NCBI GenBank assembly: GCA_035627675.1
Contig: DASPLH010000037.1
Span: 1 to 16,579 of the forward strand
Length of the DNA stretch: 16,579 nucleotides
Origin: DASPLH01 sp035627675
Lineage (GTDB): Bacteria; Acidobacteriota; Terriglobia; Terriglobales; Acidobacteriaceae
Reading direction: 5' to 3'
The position numbers and the translations under genes are program-made. The notes beneath the pieces were generated by a model that saw nothing but the letters and a program-made list of their open reading frames with translations, was not told where the DNA came from and ran no database searches. How positions within the stretch are numbered: the stretch's first letter is position 1; each line of letters opens with the position of its first letter. Below, piece after piece: positions 1 to 7,432 of this stretch.

Positions 1-171
1 GGATCGATCACGGATGTGAGGGTGTTGAACAGCGTAGAGGAGCGGCTCGACTCGAATGCGATTCGCGCCTTGAACAAGTGGCGCTTCCAGCCGGGATCAA
101 AGCACGGCACAGCCGTGGACATCGAAGCCGTAGTGCAGATCCCGTTCCGGGTCCGCAAACTGGCCTTCTGA
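1..171 (+). CDS. TonB-family protein, C-terminal fragment (5' end outside window)
   Basis: Frame 1 is open from the first base to a TGA at 169-171 and gives the last 56 residues of a protein. The fragment reads as a TonB C-terminal domain: G-S-I-T-D-V-R-V near the start, then A-I-R-A-L-N-K-W-R-F-Q-P-G, which is the family's conserved W-x-F-x-P core, then a final strand (V-V-Q-I-P-F-R-V) close to the C-terminus. In this family the domain sits in the periplasm. It either contacts TonB-dependent outer-membrane receptors to pass on energy from ExbB/ExbD, or acts as a TonB-like appendage on another protein. The N-terminal anchor and any proline-rich linker lie outside the window, so a true TonB cannot be told from a TonB-domain fusion. 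The domain call is firm; the full protein is unknown. Confidence 0.8.
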   Translation, partial: GSITDVRVLNSVEERLDSNAIRALNKWRFQPGSKHGTAVDIEAVVQIPFRVRKLAF

Positions 172-177
172 TCTCTT

Positions 178-432
178 CGTCATCCTGAGCGAGGAGGCGC
201 AACATCATGCGGCGAAGCCGCAGATGCGCCTCCGAGCCGAAGGACCTTACGGTCTCGGGAGTCTCCTGCAGCAAGTCGATGTGGATTTCACCTAAAGCCC
301 ACTCCCCCCGAAGTGTCATGCGAGGAGGGCTTCAGCCCGACGAAGCATCTATGCATTTGAAGTCTCCACTGCGCTCAAATCGCGCCAATGCATAGACCCA
401 TTCGCGCCAGAACGAAGGCGCTCAGGGTGACA
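178..432. repeat. Dispersed intergenic repeat element with nested hairpins
   Basis: The gap between the TonB fragment and the cyclase gene (172-487) has no convincing gene but is rich in symmetry. Its ends are near-inverted: TCATCCTGAGCG at 180-191 against CGCTCAGGGTGACA at 419-432. Inside is a nested hairpin: GGAGGCGCA (193-201) pairs with TGCGCCTCC (225-233), enclosing TGCGGC (208-213) and GCCGCA (217-222) around a GAA loop. A second pair is CTATGCAT / ATGCATAG near 349-356 and 388-395. The opening motif TCATCCTGAGCGAGG recurs at 15823, also between genes. I infer a REP- or MITE-like dispersed element of the kind common in acidobacterial intergenic DNA; exact borders are uncertain. The structure could also act as a transcription barrier between the convergent flanking genes. 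Confidence 0.55.
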
Positions 433-487
433 CACGAGCAAGTGGCGAGCCGCAACTTCGCGCCGCGACTCCGCACTTCACACTTCC

Positions 488-2716
488 CTAATCTTTTTCC
501 ACCAGCTCGTAGATCTCCTGCGCGGTGCAGACCTCGTAGTATTTCCGTTCAGTCCAGCGCTTCACCGTGAAGTCGGTTGCGTTGATGTGCGGGATGATGC
601 CTTCGCGGATCACGATGCGCTTGAAAACGTCTGCTGCGACCGGCACCAGGCCGCTGTAGAGCCTGACTGGCTGCGTGCCCCACAGCATCGGCAGCTCGAG
701 CATGTGTTCCTGCAATGAAATCTCCCGGCGCAGCTTGGTGAACGCGACCTCGTTGATATGGATTCCGCCGACGTTGTAGCGCATGAGGAACTCGTCCGGT
801 ATGCCGCCGGTATCCGAGTCCTCGACCGTCTGGAAAGAGAAAACACTGAAGGGCAGACTGCGTCCTTGCAGGTAGCGCCGCGAACCTTTTGTGCACCCGG
901 ACAGACGATCGCTCTCGTTCAGCGCCTTGCTGATCATGATGCGGTTGTTGCCGTCCATCAGGTACATCGGCGCCGAATCCTGGAAGCAGATGCCGATACC
1001 GAGTTCCAGCGCGGGCAGACCCGAGTCCAGCGACTTCTGGTTGTAAGCCCCCACGATGTCGATCATCTCGCGCGCCATCATGCAGGCCCTGGAAACGCCG
1101 AACCCCGGCTCTCCCTCGCGCTCGAACATCGCGAGGATCACCGCGTCGCCTTCGATGAAGACCTTCGTCGCCGCATACTTCGCCAGCAGCTTGTTGACCG
1201 GCTCGTAGAAGTTCAGGCTGAAATAGGACGCCGGATTCAACCCTCGCTCGAATAGAGTGCGCGTCAGCGTGGTTGAGTCGCGAATGTCAGCTTTCAGGAT
1301 GATGTGGCTGACGACCTTGTCTTCCGCCGGGCGCTGTTCTTCCGGCAGCAGGAACTCGTAGAGCGTGTTGTTGATCGAAGACAGCTCGCGCAGCTTCTGG
1401 TTGCCGATGAGGTTCAGCGTGTCGACGGCGGCGTTGACGGCCTCCATGCGCCGCATGTCGCGGTGGTAGCGCATCAGGTCTGACATGAACCGCCCGGCCA
1501 GCTTCGCGCGGTCGCTGCTCCCGTAACTGTCCACTCGCTTTACGGCCTGCTGAATCTTCTCCGGCGAAATCTTGCCGTGCTCATCCAGTAGGTGCTCGAC
1601 CCTCTTGCGCTCCGAGCGGGAAATCAGAGCGTTCTTGAGCTGCTGCGGGTTGATCAGGGGCGAGAACTCCGCCAGCAGCGGCACAACTTCATAAGACGCG
1701 ATCACGTGCTGCATGACGCCAACGCTCTCCAGGCCATTGGTCCACGCCGCCAGCAGCGCGCGTTGCGCCTTCGTCTTCGCCGTTCCTTCCTGGGGAACAC
1801 CGCCGCCGACGAGTTCCTGCGCATTCTCAGGCACACTCAGGTACTGGTCCAGCAGCGCGTCGCGCTCGTCGGAGTTCTTCGCGATTTCCAGATTGCGCAG
1901 GAAGTCGCACGCGATCTCCACCATCACGGCGAAGCGGTCGGGATCGCGGTCGAAATTCCCGAGCATGACGTAGTGCTCGGCATTCAGATAGTCGTCGCGT
2001 CCCTCTTCTGTGAATAGCAGCCTGTTCTGGAACAACTCGTACGCGGGGTTCTCCGGGTCGCCGAAGAGCGAACGGCGCATGCGCGCAACCGTTCCCTTCT
2101 CGACGTCGCGCAAGGTCGCAAACAGTTCCTGCCCCGCCTTGCGCAGCACGATCTTTTTCGTGACCTGGAACTTCAGAAAGCGGTCGCGCATTTCCAGCGA
2201 GCGGTTGCCCGCGCGCACGCCCTCGTAGCTCTTCAATCGCGCGCGGCACCGCTCCAGCACCTGGTTAAACTGCGTGCCGAGTTCGATGCGGAGAAGCTTT
2301 ACCACCGCGAGCCGTTGCAGCAGATCGACGCAAACGTTCGACTCTGCCTTTGCGATATTCAGGCTCGCTACCTGGAGTTCGACCAGCGCTTTGCGGAAGT
2401 CCCCCGCGCGGTCCGCGGGCTTCGCTTCGGCGGGCTGCCCCGGCATCGGCCTGCGGACGGCGGGAGGAAACGTTGCCGGCGCTCGCCCCAGAGTTTCATC
2501 GCGGACGAAGTCTTCGACGCCGCCGTATTTCAGGATGAGGTCGGAGATGTGCGCGCGCGCCAGGTCGGCGAATTTCGGACTGAGGTGCACGTCGTGGCGG
2601 ATGTTGTCGATTCCGGTGACAACACCTTCGATCACGATTTCCGGAGCGTAGGTGGATAACGCCAGGTTGCTCGCGTGTTCCGGAAGAGTCGTGCGCTCGA
2701 GAAATGACAGTGCCAT
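488..2716 (-). CDS. Putative class III adenylate/guanylate cyclase with large uncharacterised N-terminal region
   Basis: This 742-residue protein has no signal peptide or clear membrane segment and is probably cytoplasmic. Residues about 468-612 resemble a class III nucleotide cyclase catalytic domain. A first metal-site strand is L-K-A-D-I-R-D-S-T (Asp477). The second metal Asp lies in I-E-G-D-A-V-I-L (Asp524). L-E-L-G-I-G-I-C (570-577) replaces the usual G-x-x-x-G strand, and A-L-N-E-S-D-R-L has the N-x3-R spacing (Asn600, Arg604) of the transition-state residues. Such enzymes make cAMP or cGMP. Residues 1-460 match nothing I recognise: they are mostly helical and charged, with a Pro/Ala-rich linker near 78-100. 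About 130 residues follow the catalytic core. The ATG at 2716 has only a weak AGGG upstream. The gene stands alone, with a TAG stop at 488-490. Substrate and activity are inferred; the domain is divergent enough that it may be inactive or purely regulatory. Confidence 0.65.
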   Translation of the reverse strand: MALSFLERTTLPEHASNLALSTYAPEIVIEGVVTGIDNIRHDVHLSPKFADLARAHISDLILKYGGVEDFVRDETLGRAPATFPPAVRRPMPGQPAEAKPADRAGDFRKALVELQVASLNIAKAESNVCVDLLQRLAVVKLLRIELGTQFNQVLERCRARLKSYEGVRAGNRSLEMRDRFLKFQVTKKIVLRKAGQELFATLRDVEKGTVARMRRSLFGDPENPAYELFQNRLLFTEEGRDDYLNAEHYVMLGNFDRDPDRFAVMVEIACDFLRNLEIAKNSDERDALLDQYLSVPENAQELVGGGVPQEGTAKTKAQRALLAAWTNGLESVGVMQHVIASYEVVPLLAEFSPLINPQQLKNALISRSERKRVEHLLDEHGKISPEKIQQAVKRVDSYGSSDRAKLAGRFMSDLMRYHRDMRRMEAVNAAVDTLNLIGNQKLRELSSINNTLYEFLLPEEQRPAEDKVVSHIILKADIRDSTTLTRTLFERGLNPASYFSLNFYEPVNKLLAKYAATKVFIEGDAVILAMFEREGEPGFGVSRACMMAREMIDIVGAYNQKSLDSGLPALELGIGICFQDSAPMYLMDGNNRIMISKALNESDRLSGCTKGSRRYLQGRSLPFSVFSFQTVEDSDTGGIPDEFLMRYNVGGIHINEVAFTKLRREISLQEHMLELPMLWGTQPVRLYSGLVPVAADVFKRIVIREGIIPHINATDFTVKRWTERKYYEVCTAQEIYELVEKD

Positions 2717-2821
2717 GTCGCCCTGGACCGCGCTTCTGCAACTGAACGGCTGAAATGTAGCATGCGCTCAGATGCCCAGCAGATATCGAGGTGGATTCTC
2801 GTTCTGCCGTATTGTGGCACA

Positions 2822-2857
2822 TAAGAAAAGGCGCTCCGGTGACATGCACGGAGCGCC
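2822..2857 (-). terminator. Rho-independent terminator of the M28 peptidase gene
   Basis: A perfect 9-bp stem, GGCGCTCCG at 2830-2838 with CGGAGCGCC at 2849-2857, encloses a 10-base loop. The plus strand reads ATAAGAAAA just left of the stem, so a minus-strand transcript has TTTTCTTAT immediately after the hairpin. It lies about 33 bases beyond the stop of the peptidase gene and upstream of the cyclase gene, so the cyclase should have its own promoter in 2717-2820. I could not pick a convincing -35/-10 pair there. Confidence 0.85.
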
Positions 2858-2890
2858 GCATTACTTAGGTCACAACGCCTGGTTCGAAAA

Positions 2891-4549
2891 CTATTGCGCC
2901 TGCGCCTTGCGCGCTGCTTCGAACTCATCTCCCGGCTTCCACTGCACCATGTTGGGCAGGTTCGCCGCGCGGTATCCCAGGGCCAAACCGAAGCGCACGA
3001 TCTGCGCGTTGGCGCGGTAGTCCCCGTCTTCCATGAACTGGTCGCAGGGCTGGTGGTAGCACTTGCCAAGCTGCGCGGCGCGCTCCTTCACCCAGGTCTC
3101 CGGGCGGCCTTCATACCGGCCCGCGTGCAGCGAGAAGCCCGGAACGCCCACGCGAGCGAAGCTGAAGTGATCGGAGCGGTAGTAGCCTCCACTCTCCGGA
3201 TGCTCCGGCGGCTTGATGTTCAGCCCGAAGTCGGCTGCCGTCTTCTCGAACACCGGACCGAAGTCCGTGCGCTCATATCCTCCGGCGCTGATCTGCCGCG
3301 GAATGCCGAGCGGCGCGAACGAATCGAAGTTGAGATTGAGCGCGATGCGGTTCACCGGAACCGGGGGATGCTGCGCGAGGTAGTTCGATCCCCACAGTCC
3401 CTGCTCTTCGGCTGTAACGGCGGCGAAAATCAGCGAACGCCCCGGGAGCCTCGGCGAAGCGGCCGCAACCCTCGCCATCTCGATGATCATCGCAGTGCCG
3501 CTGGCGTTATCATTCGCCCCGTTGTAGATGTTGTCTCCGCTCATTTCAGGACGCACGCCCAGGTGATCGTAGTGCGCGGTGTACACCACGGCTTGCTCCG
3601 CCAGCTTGGGATCGCTCCCCGGCAGCATCCCAATCACATTGTTCGACTCGAACGGCCGCACCTTGCTCAACACGTGCGCCGTGGCCGTGATCGGCAGCGG
3701 CACGGGCTTGAACCCCGGCTTGCCGGCAGCCGCCAGCAGAGCATCGAGGTTCTGTCCGGCGTCGGCGAGCATTTTGCGCGCGACATCCAGCTGTATCCAG
3801 GAGGCGAGCCGCAGCCGTGGAGCCTTGTCGCCGGCGAGGTACGAACGCTCGCCCGACCACGAACTGCGCACGACATCCCAGCCGTAGCTCGCCATTTCGG
3901 TCTTGTGGATGAGGATGACGCCCGCCGCACCCAGGCGCGCCGCGTTCTCGAACTTGTAAGTCCAGCGTCCGTAGTACGTCAGCGCGTTCGCGTTGAAGAA
4001 CTTCTCGTCGTCGGAGGGCGGCTCGTTGACGAACATGAGCAGCACCTTGCCCTTGACGTCCAGTCCGGCAAAGTCGTTCCATTTGAACTCGGGCGCGGTG
4101 ATTCCGTAGCCGACGAAGACTACATCGCCGGACACGTCGCTCGAGGCCTGCTGCGACTCGTCCATGATCACGGCTTCTTCCAGCGACTTCAGGTCGAGCG
4201 TCTGCTTCGGAGTCTTCAGCTTCAGGCTCGTTCCGTGCTCGGTAGTGATGCCCACCATGGCGACCTTCTGCATGAAGGTCCCGTTCCCGCCGGCCGGACG
4301 CAGGCCGGCCAGCGCAAACTGCGTGGCGATGTATTCGGCGGCAATGTCGCCGCCACGAGCGCCCGTGCCGCGGCCCTCCAGCAGATCGCTCGACAGGAAA
4401 CGCACATCGGCCTTGATGCGCTCAGGGCTGACGCTCTTCATAGCTTCGGCAGCTCCGGGCGGAAGGTTGTCAGGAACCGGCGGCATCGCCGCCTGCTGTG
4501 CAACAGCCGACGACACGATCAGGAGAACAGCAACAACAAGTTGTCGCAT
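2891..4549 (-). CDS. Secreted M28-family zinc metallopeptidase with PA domain
   Basis: A 552-residue exported protein that probably cleaves N-terminal residues from peptides outside the cytoplasm. The N-terminus M-R-Q-L-V-V-A-V-L-L-I-V-S-S-A-V-A is a signal peptide with likely cleavage after A-V-A (residue 17). The start at 4549 is chosen because GAGGATT lies 4 bases upstream; a longer reading to 4609 would bury the signal peptide. A protease-associated (PA) insert covers about residues 138-215. The M28 catalytic set is complete: His326 (T-A-H-Y-D-H), bridging Asp347 (G-A-N-D-N-A-S-G), Glu381/Glu382 (T-A-E-E-Q-G), Asp409 (L-N-F-D-S-F) and His461 (R-S-D-H-F-S-F). Cys497 and Cys502 near the C-terminus may form a disulfide. 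Length fits the PA-containing bacterial M28 group. A strong terminator follows, so it looks monocistronic. Substrate preference cannot be read from the sequence. Confidence 0.93.
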   Translation of the reverse strand: MRQLVVAVLLIVSSAVAQQAAMPPVPDNLPPGAAEAMKSVSPERIKADVRFLSSDLLEGRGTGARGGDIAAEYIATQFALAGLRPAGGNGTFMQKVAMVGITTEHGTSLKLKTPKQTLDLKSLEEAVIMDESQQASSDVSGDVVFVGYGITAPEFKWNDFAGLDVKGKVLLMFVNEPPSDDEKFFNANALTYYGRWTYKFENAARLGAAGVILIHKTEMASYGWDVVRSSWSGERSYLAGDKAPRLRLASWIQLDVARKMLADAGQNLDALLAAAGKPGFKPVPLPITATAHVLSKVRPFESNNVIGMLPGSDPKLAEQAVVYTAHYDHLGVRPEMSGDNIYNGANDNASGTAMIIEMARVAAASPRLPGRSLIFAAVTAEEQGLWGSNYLAQHPPVPVNRIALNLNFDSFAPLGIPRQISAGGYERTDFGPVFEKTAADFGLNIKPPEHPESGGYYRSDHFSFARVGVPGFSLHAGRYEGRPETWVKERAAQLGKCYHQPCDQFMEDGDYRANAQIVRFGLALGYRAANLPNMVQWKPGDEFEAARKAQAQ

Positions 4550-4719
4550 GAAGAATCCTCGGGAAGTGGTTGAACGGAACGCATATTGTAAAGCGTGACT
4601 GCCTGGCACTGGTTAGACGCAGTTCGAGAGATTCCGGCAGCCGAGAACCAACGGCGAACGAGGCGCAGCCCTCGCCACGCTCGTCCTCGATCCGCGACCG
4701 CGGATCAGTTCTTCGACCC

Positions 4720-5217
4720 TCAACCCGGCCGGTAATCGGCTACCGTCTCGGTTGCCTGGAACAAGGGCGCAATCGCCACGCCGCCTTCTGCCACGTGCTT
4801 GGCGTAGAGCGCCTCAACGTCGCCCCGCGACCAGCCCACGCTTACGGCGACGATCATGCCGCTCTGATCCACCTCGAAGAGCGTCGGAACATTCGTCAGG
4901 CCATAGGCGCTCGAGACCGGGAAGCGGTTCAATTCGTCCAGCGCGATCGGGAACGTCACTCCGCAATCCTGCGCGAAGCGCGCGGTCGCGCCTTCGTTAT
5001 CCTGCGAGACACCGATCACGCTGACACCACGGCCTTGCAGGAACCGCCCGAGGCGGTCGTAATAAGGAAACGCGTAGTGACAGATGGGGCACGAGACCTT
5101 GAAGAACGCCAGCACCACCGGGCCGGCCGCAAGAGCGGTTTCGAGGTTGAACCGGCCGCCTCCCGCCAGCGGCAGATCAATGGCAGGAGCGCGGGAACCT
5201 TCCATCAGCGTAGCCAT
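4720..5217 (-). CDS. Thioredoxin-fold (TlpA/peroxiredoxin-like) protein with CPIC motif
   Basis: A 165-residue protein with an AhpC/TSA-like opening (G-S-R-A-P-A-I-D-L-P-L) and a thioredoxin fold. The active-site motif C-P-I-C (Cys43, Cys46) follows the strand V-V-L-A-F-F-K-V-S, and the cis-proline is Pro111 in T-N-V-P-T-L-F. The two-cysteine motif suggests thiol-disulfide exchange or two-Cys peroxide reduction. Unlike most TlpA/ResA proteins it has no signal peptide or membrane anchor, so it should act in the cytoplasm. The ATG at 5217 has GAGG about 5 bases upstream. The gene starts 53 bases after the mutY stop on the same strand with no terminator between, so the two are probably cotranscribed. 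This could link oxidative-damage repair and redox defence, but that is inference. Exact partner and enzyme class are unknown. Confidence 0.85.
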   Translation of the reverse strand: MATLMEGSRAPAIDLPLAGGGRFNLETALAAGPVVLAFFKVSCPICHYAFPYYDRLGRFLQGRGVSVIGVSQDNEGATARFAQDCGVTFPIALDELNRFPVSSAYGLTNVPTLFEVDQSGMIVAVSVGWSRGDVEALYAKHVAEGGVAIAPLFQATETVADYRPG

Positions 5218-5270
5218 GTTGCCTCACACGTTCTTACAGATGAACCGACTTTCCGGGACGCTGCAACCGC

Positions 5271-6248
5271 TCAGCCCAACAGGCCGAGCGACCGGAGCAC
5301 CTTGCGCGCAAGACCTGTCAGCGGCAACTCCGCCAGCTCCGTCGCCGGGAACCAGTATCCGCCCTTGGCGTGGCGGCCCGCCAGTTTCACCACCGAAACG
5401 TTGTAGTCCGTGGTGGTGATCGAGTGTTTGGTTTGCAGGATCACCTCAGCATTCGATTCCGGAACGGCGGGCAATTCCCACATTGCGGGCATTAAGCGCA
5501 GCTCCGCCGCGCGCTGTACCAGGTACACCCGGCCGCCGCGCTGCGCCAGTCCGCAGGTCAGCGAACGCTTGTTGCGCGGAGCCTCTTTCGCCCGCACGTC
5601 CGCGCCGGGCTGCGCGCAGTAACGGCGCACCGGGCAGGAGTCGCATGCGGGCGACACCGGAGTGCACACCGTAGCGCCCAACTCCATCATCGCCTGGTTG
5701 AAGTCTCCGGCGCGCTCGCGCAGCAGCAGCTCCTCGGCTCTCCGCCAGACGCGTTCGCCGCGACGAAGTTCCCCGTCCACCCGCGCCAGCACTCTTTCCA
5801 CGTTTCCGTCCACCACCGCCACTGGCTCGCCCAGGGCGATGCTGGCGATGGCCGCGCTCGTATAGCGGCCGATGCCGGGCAACTGCAACCAGCCCTCGCG
5901 CGAGCCCGGCAGCTTGCCGCCGCGGGAATCCACCAATTTCCGTGCTGCCGCGTGCAGGGCTCTTGCGCGACGGTAGTACCCAAGCCCGCTCCAGGCGGCG
6001 AGCACCTGTTCGATGGGAGCCGAGCCGAGCGCCTCAACGGTGGGAAACCGGTCCATGAACAGGGTGTATCGTTCGACAACAGCGGCCACGCGAGTCTGCT
6101 GTAGCATGATCTCCGAAACCCAGATTGCGTACGGATCGCGTGTGCGCCGCCAAGGCAGGTCTCGACGGTTTGCGTCGTACCAACGCAGCAACGCACGCCG
6201 GAACTGCGGAATGTTCAGAGTAGAAGCGGGTTTCGGACGTAATCGCAT
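5271..6248 (-). CDS. mutY: A/G-specific adenine DNA glycosylase MutY
   Basis: MutY removes adenine mispaired with 8-oxoguanine or guanine, protecting against G:C to T:A changes. In this 325-residue protein the family features are all visible. L-P-W-R comes at 31-34, and W-V-S-E-I-M-L-Q-Q-T carries the catalytic Glu46. A helix-hairpin-helix is at L-P-G-I-G-R-Y-T (123-130), and V-V-D-G-N-V-E-R-V holds catalytic Asp147. The [4Fe-4S] ligands have exact C-x6-C-x2-C-x5-C spacing at Cys195, 202, 205 and 211. The C-terminal roughly 100 residues form the NUDIX-like 8-oxoG recognition domain (R-G-G-R-V-Y-L-V-Q-R; M-W-E-L-P at its core). Length is slightly shorter than the roughly 350 residues of E. coli MutY. 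The ATG at 6248 lacks a clear ribosome site. It is the first gene of a probable two-gene unit with the thioredoxin-fold gene downstream, and it diverges from the plus-strand cluster at 6340. Confidence 0.97.
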   Translation of the reverse strand: MRLRPKPASTLNIPQFRRALLRWYDANRRDLPWRRTRDPYAIWVSEIMLQQTRVAAVVERYTLFMDRFPTVEALGSAPIEQVLAAWSGLGYYRRARALHAAARKLVDSRGGKLPGSREGWLQLPGIGRYTSAAIASIALGEPVAVVDGNVERVLARVDGELRRGERVWRRAEELLLRERAGDFNQAMMELGATVCTPVSPACDSCPVRRYCAQPGADVRAKEAPRNKRSLTCGLAQRGGRVYLVQRAAELRLMPAMWELPAVPESNAEVILQTKHSITTTDYNVSVVKLAGRHAKGGYWFPATELAELPLTGLARKVLRSLGLLG

Positions 6249-6290
6249 GGGCCAACGCCGTGCGAGGCGATTCTAGCAGCCGGGTTCGGC

Positions 6291-6319
6291 TTTGCTGTGC
6301 AACAAGGATTTGCTGTAAC
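6291..6319 (+). promoter_or_regulatory. Possible promoter for the secreted-protein cluster
   Basis: The 91-base gap between divergent mutY and the plus-strand cluster must hold at least one promoter. A weak sigma-70-like pair is TTGCTG at 6292-6297 and TGTAAC at 6314-6319 with a 16-base spacer, placing a start about 10-15 bases before the GGGAGG ribosome site at 6335-6340. The octamer TTTGCTGT occurs twice here (6291-6298 and 6310-6317), a 19-base periodic direct repeat that could bind a regulator. Neither hexamer is a strong match, so this is tentative. Confidence 0.3.
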
Positions 6320-6339
6320 GCATCTGCCAACAACGGGAG

Positions 6340-6891
6340 GTGTCTGCCCTGCGCGGACCAAGCATAGTGCCTCGACTTTTACTCTCCACCGCGATTCTCG
6401 CGTCGATCACGCTCGCCGGTTGCGGCGGTTCAAGTTCCGGGCGGGAGTTAGGCGGCACAGACGATCCCGGCACCCAAACCCCAAGCCCCGGTTCAGGCCC
6501 CATCACGGTTGCCTCCGGCCAGACCATCACCGCAGCCGACATCTCCGTGCCGGTCTCGTCGAACCCGATCAACGCCACGCTGCTGGGAACCAACAGCACA
6601 AGCGCGGCTACGCTGTTCGCCTCCAATACGGGCGGAGCGGTGCAGCGCGGAACCAGCGTGATCGTGCTCATGTTCGGCACGGGATTCGATCGATCGCTGA
6701 CGGTCTCGATCTCCGGACCGTCTGACCTTGCGGTCAGCAATGTTGCGAACACGACCTCAACCCAGGGCACGCCCGGCATACAGTTCACGCTGACGGCGGC
6801 TGCCAACGCGGCGGTTGGCGCACGCACCGTCACCGTCCGAGACTCGCAGGGGAACGTGACCGCGTTTACCGGCGGCCTGGAGGTCTTCTGA
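6340..6891 (+). CDS. Lipoprotein with IPT/TIG-like (bacterial Ig-like) domain
   Basis: A 183-residue predicted lipoprotein. A hydrophobic signal ends in the lipobox L-A-G-C (Cys28 counting from the GTG at 6340), followed by a Gly/Ser/Thr/Pro-rich linker to about residue 60. The C-terminal part (about 70-183) has the alternating-strand pattern and G-T-G-F ... V-G-A-R-T-V-T-V-R-D-S-Q-G of an IPT/TIG or Ig-like fold, a binding or spacer module rather than an enzyme. The start is uncertain: GTG at 6340 overlaps the strong GGGAGG at 6335-6340, which cannot serve it. CTG at 6349 has ideal spacing, and GTG at 6367 gives a compact signal peptide with Cys at position 19. The stop is 1 base from the next gene's ATG, so it leads a three-gene operon with two further exported proteins. 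The exact role is unknown. Confidence 0.75.
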   Translation: MSALRGPSIVPRLLLSTAILASITLAGCGGSSSGRELGGTDDPGTQTPSPGSGPITVASGQTITAADISVPVSSNPINATLLGTNSTSAATLFASNTGGAVQRGTSVIVLMFGTGFDRSLTVSISGPSDLAVSNVANTTSTQGTPGIQFTLTAAANAAVGARTVTVRDSQGNVTAFTGGLEVF

Positions 6892-6892
6892 T

Positions 6893-7432
6893 ATGCGCAG
6901 GCACCTTCTGATCTTTGCATTGCTGATGGCGCAGGCGGTTGCTACCACGGTCAAGCCGCTGTCGGTCGAGGAGTTGACCGCCAAGTCGAGCGACGTGGTG
7001 GTCGCGCGCGCCGCATCCTCCTATTCGCAGTGGAATCCCGAGCGCACCCGCATCTACACCTACACACGCTTCCAGGTGGCCCGCGGCCTTAAGGGCGCCG
7101 CAGGCTACGAGGTCACGGTTAAGCAGCTTGGCGGGAGCGCGGACGGGTACACCCAGAAGATCGCGGGCGTGAGGCACTGGAAAGCCGGCGAGCAGGTTGT
7201 CCTGTTCCTCAAGCCGAGCGCGTCGGCTGACGGCACGATGGTCGTGACCGGACTTTTCCAGGGGAGTTTCTCCGTTCGCCGCGACCCAACCGGAGAACTC
7301 GTTGTCTCCAACGGCGTGAGTGACGCAACGCAATACGACCCGAAGCGCGGCTCGGTAGGCCCCTACAAAGGCGCCCGCCTGAAGCTCAGTGAACTGGAGG
7401 CGCGCGTTACCCGCGCGGCAGGACGGAGATAA
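6893..7432 (+). CDS. Small secreted protein of unknown function, in operon with a matrixin protease
   Basis: A 179-residue protein with a clear signal peptide (M-R-R-H-L-L-I-F-A-L-L-M-A-Q-A-V-A, cleavage after residue 17). The mature part starts T-T-V-K-P-L-S-V-E-E-L-T, and its core carries T-R-F-Q-V-A-R-G-L-K-G, V-K-Q-L-G-G and W-K-A-G-E-Q-V-V-L-F-L-K-P. The pattern suggests a compact beta-rich secreted domain. I recall similar proteins as hypothetical genes beside matrixin-type proteases, but no function is assigned. There are no cysteines and no catalytic motif in the mature part. The ATG at 6893 has GGAGG at 6879-6883, 9 bases upstream, inside the previous gene. Its TAA overlaps the next ATG by one base (TAATG at 7430-7434), which implies translational coupling. 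A role as partner, inhibitor or chaperone of the protease is only a guess from position. Confidence 0.8.
   Translation: MRRHLLIFALLMAQAVATTVKPLSVEELTAKSSDVVVARAASSYSQWNPERTRIYTYTRFQVARGLKGAAGYEVTVKQLGGSADGYTQKIAGVRHWKAGEQVVLFLKPSASADGTMVVTGLFQGSFSVRRDPTGELVVSNGVSDATQYDPKRGSVGPYKGARLKLSELEARVTRAAGRR

Noticed and set aside
2894..4573. Long plus-strand open frame (559 codons) opposite the M28 peptidase gene
   Set aside because: It is antisense to a gene with a full catalytic set, is rich in Arg/His/Val as expected for a mirrored high-GC frame, and shows no domain pattern.
4689..4706. Hairpin GATCCGC/GCGGATC after the thioredoxin-fold gene as terminator
   Set aside because: Only 7 bp and no T-tract on the minus strand; not listed as a terminator, though it may be weakly structured.
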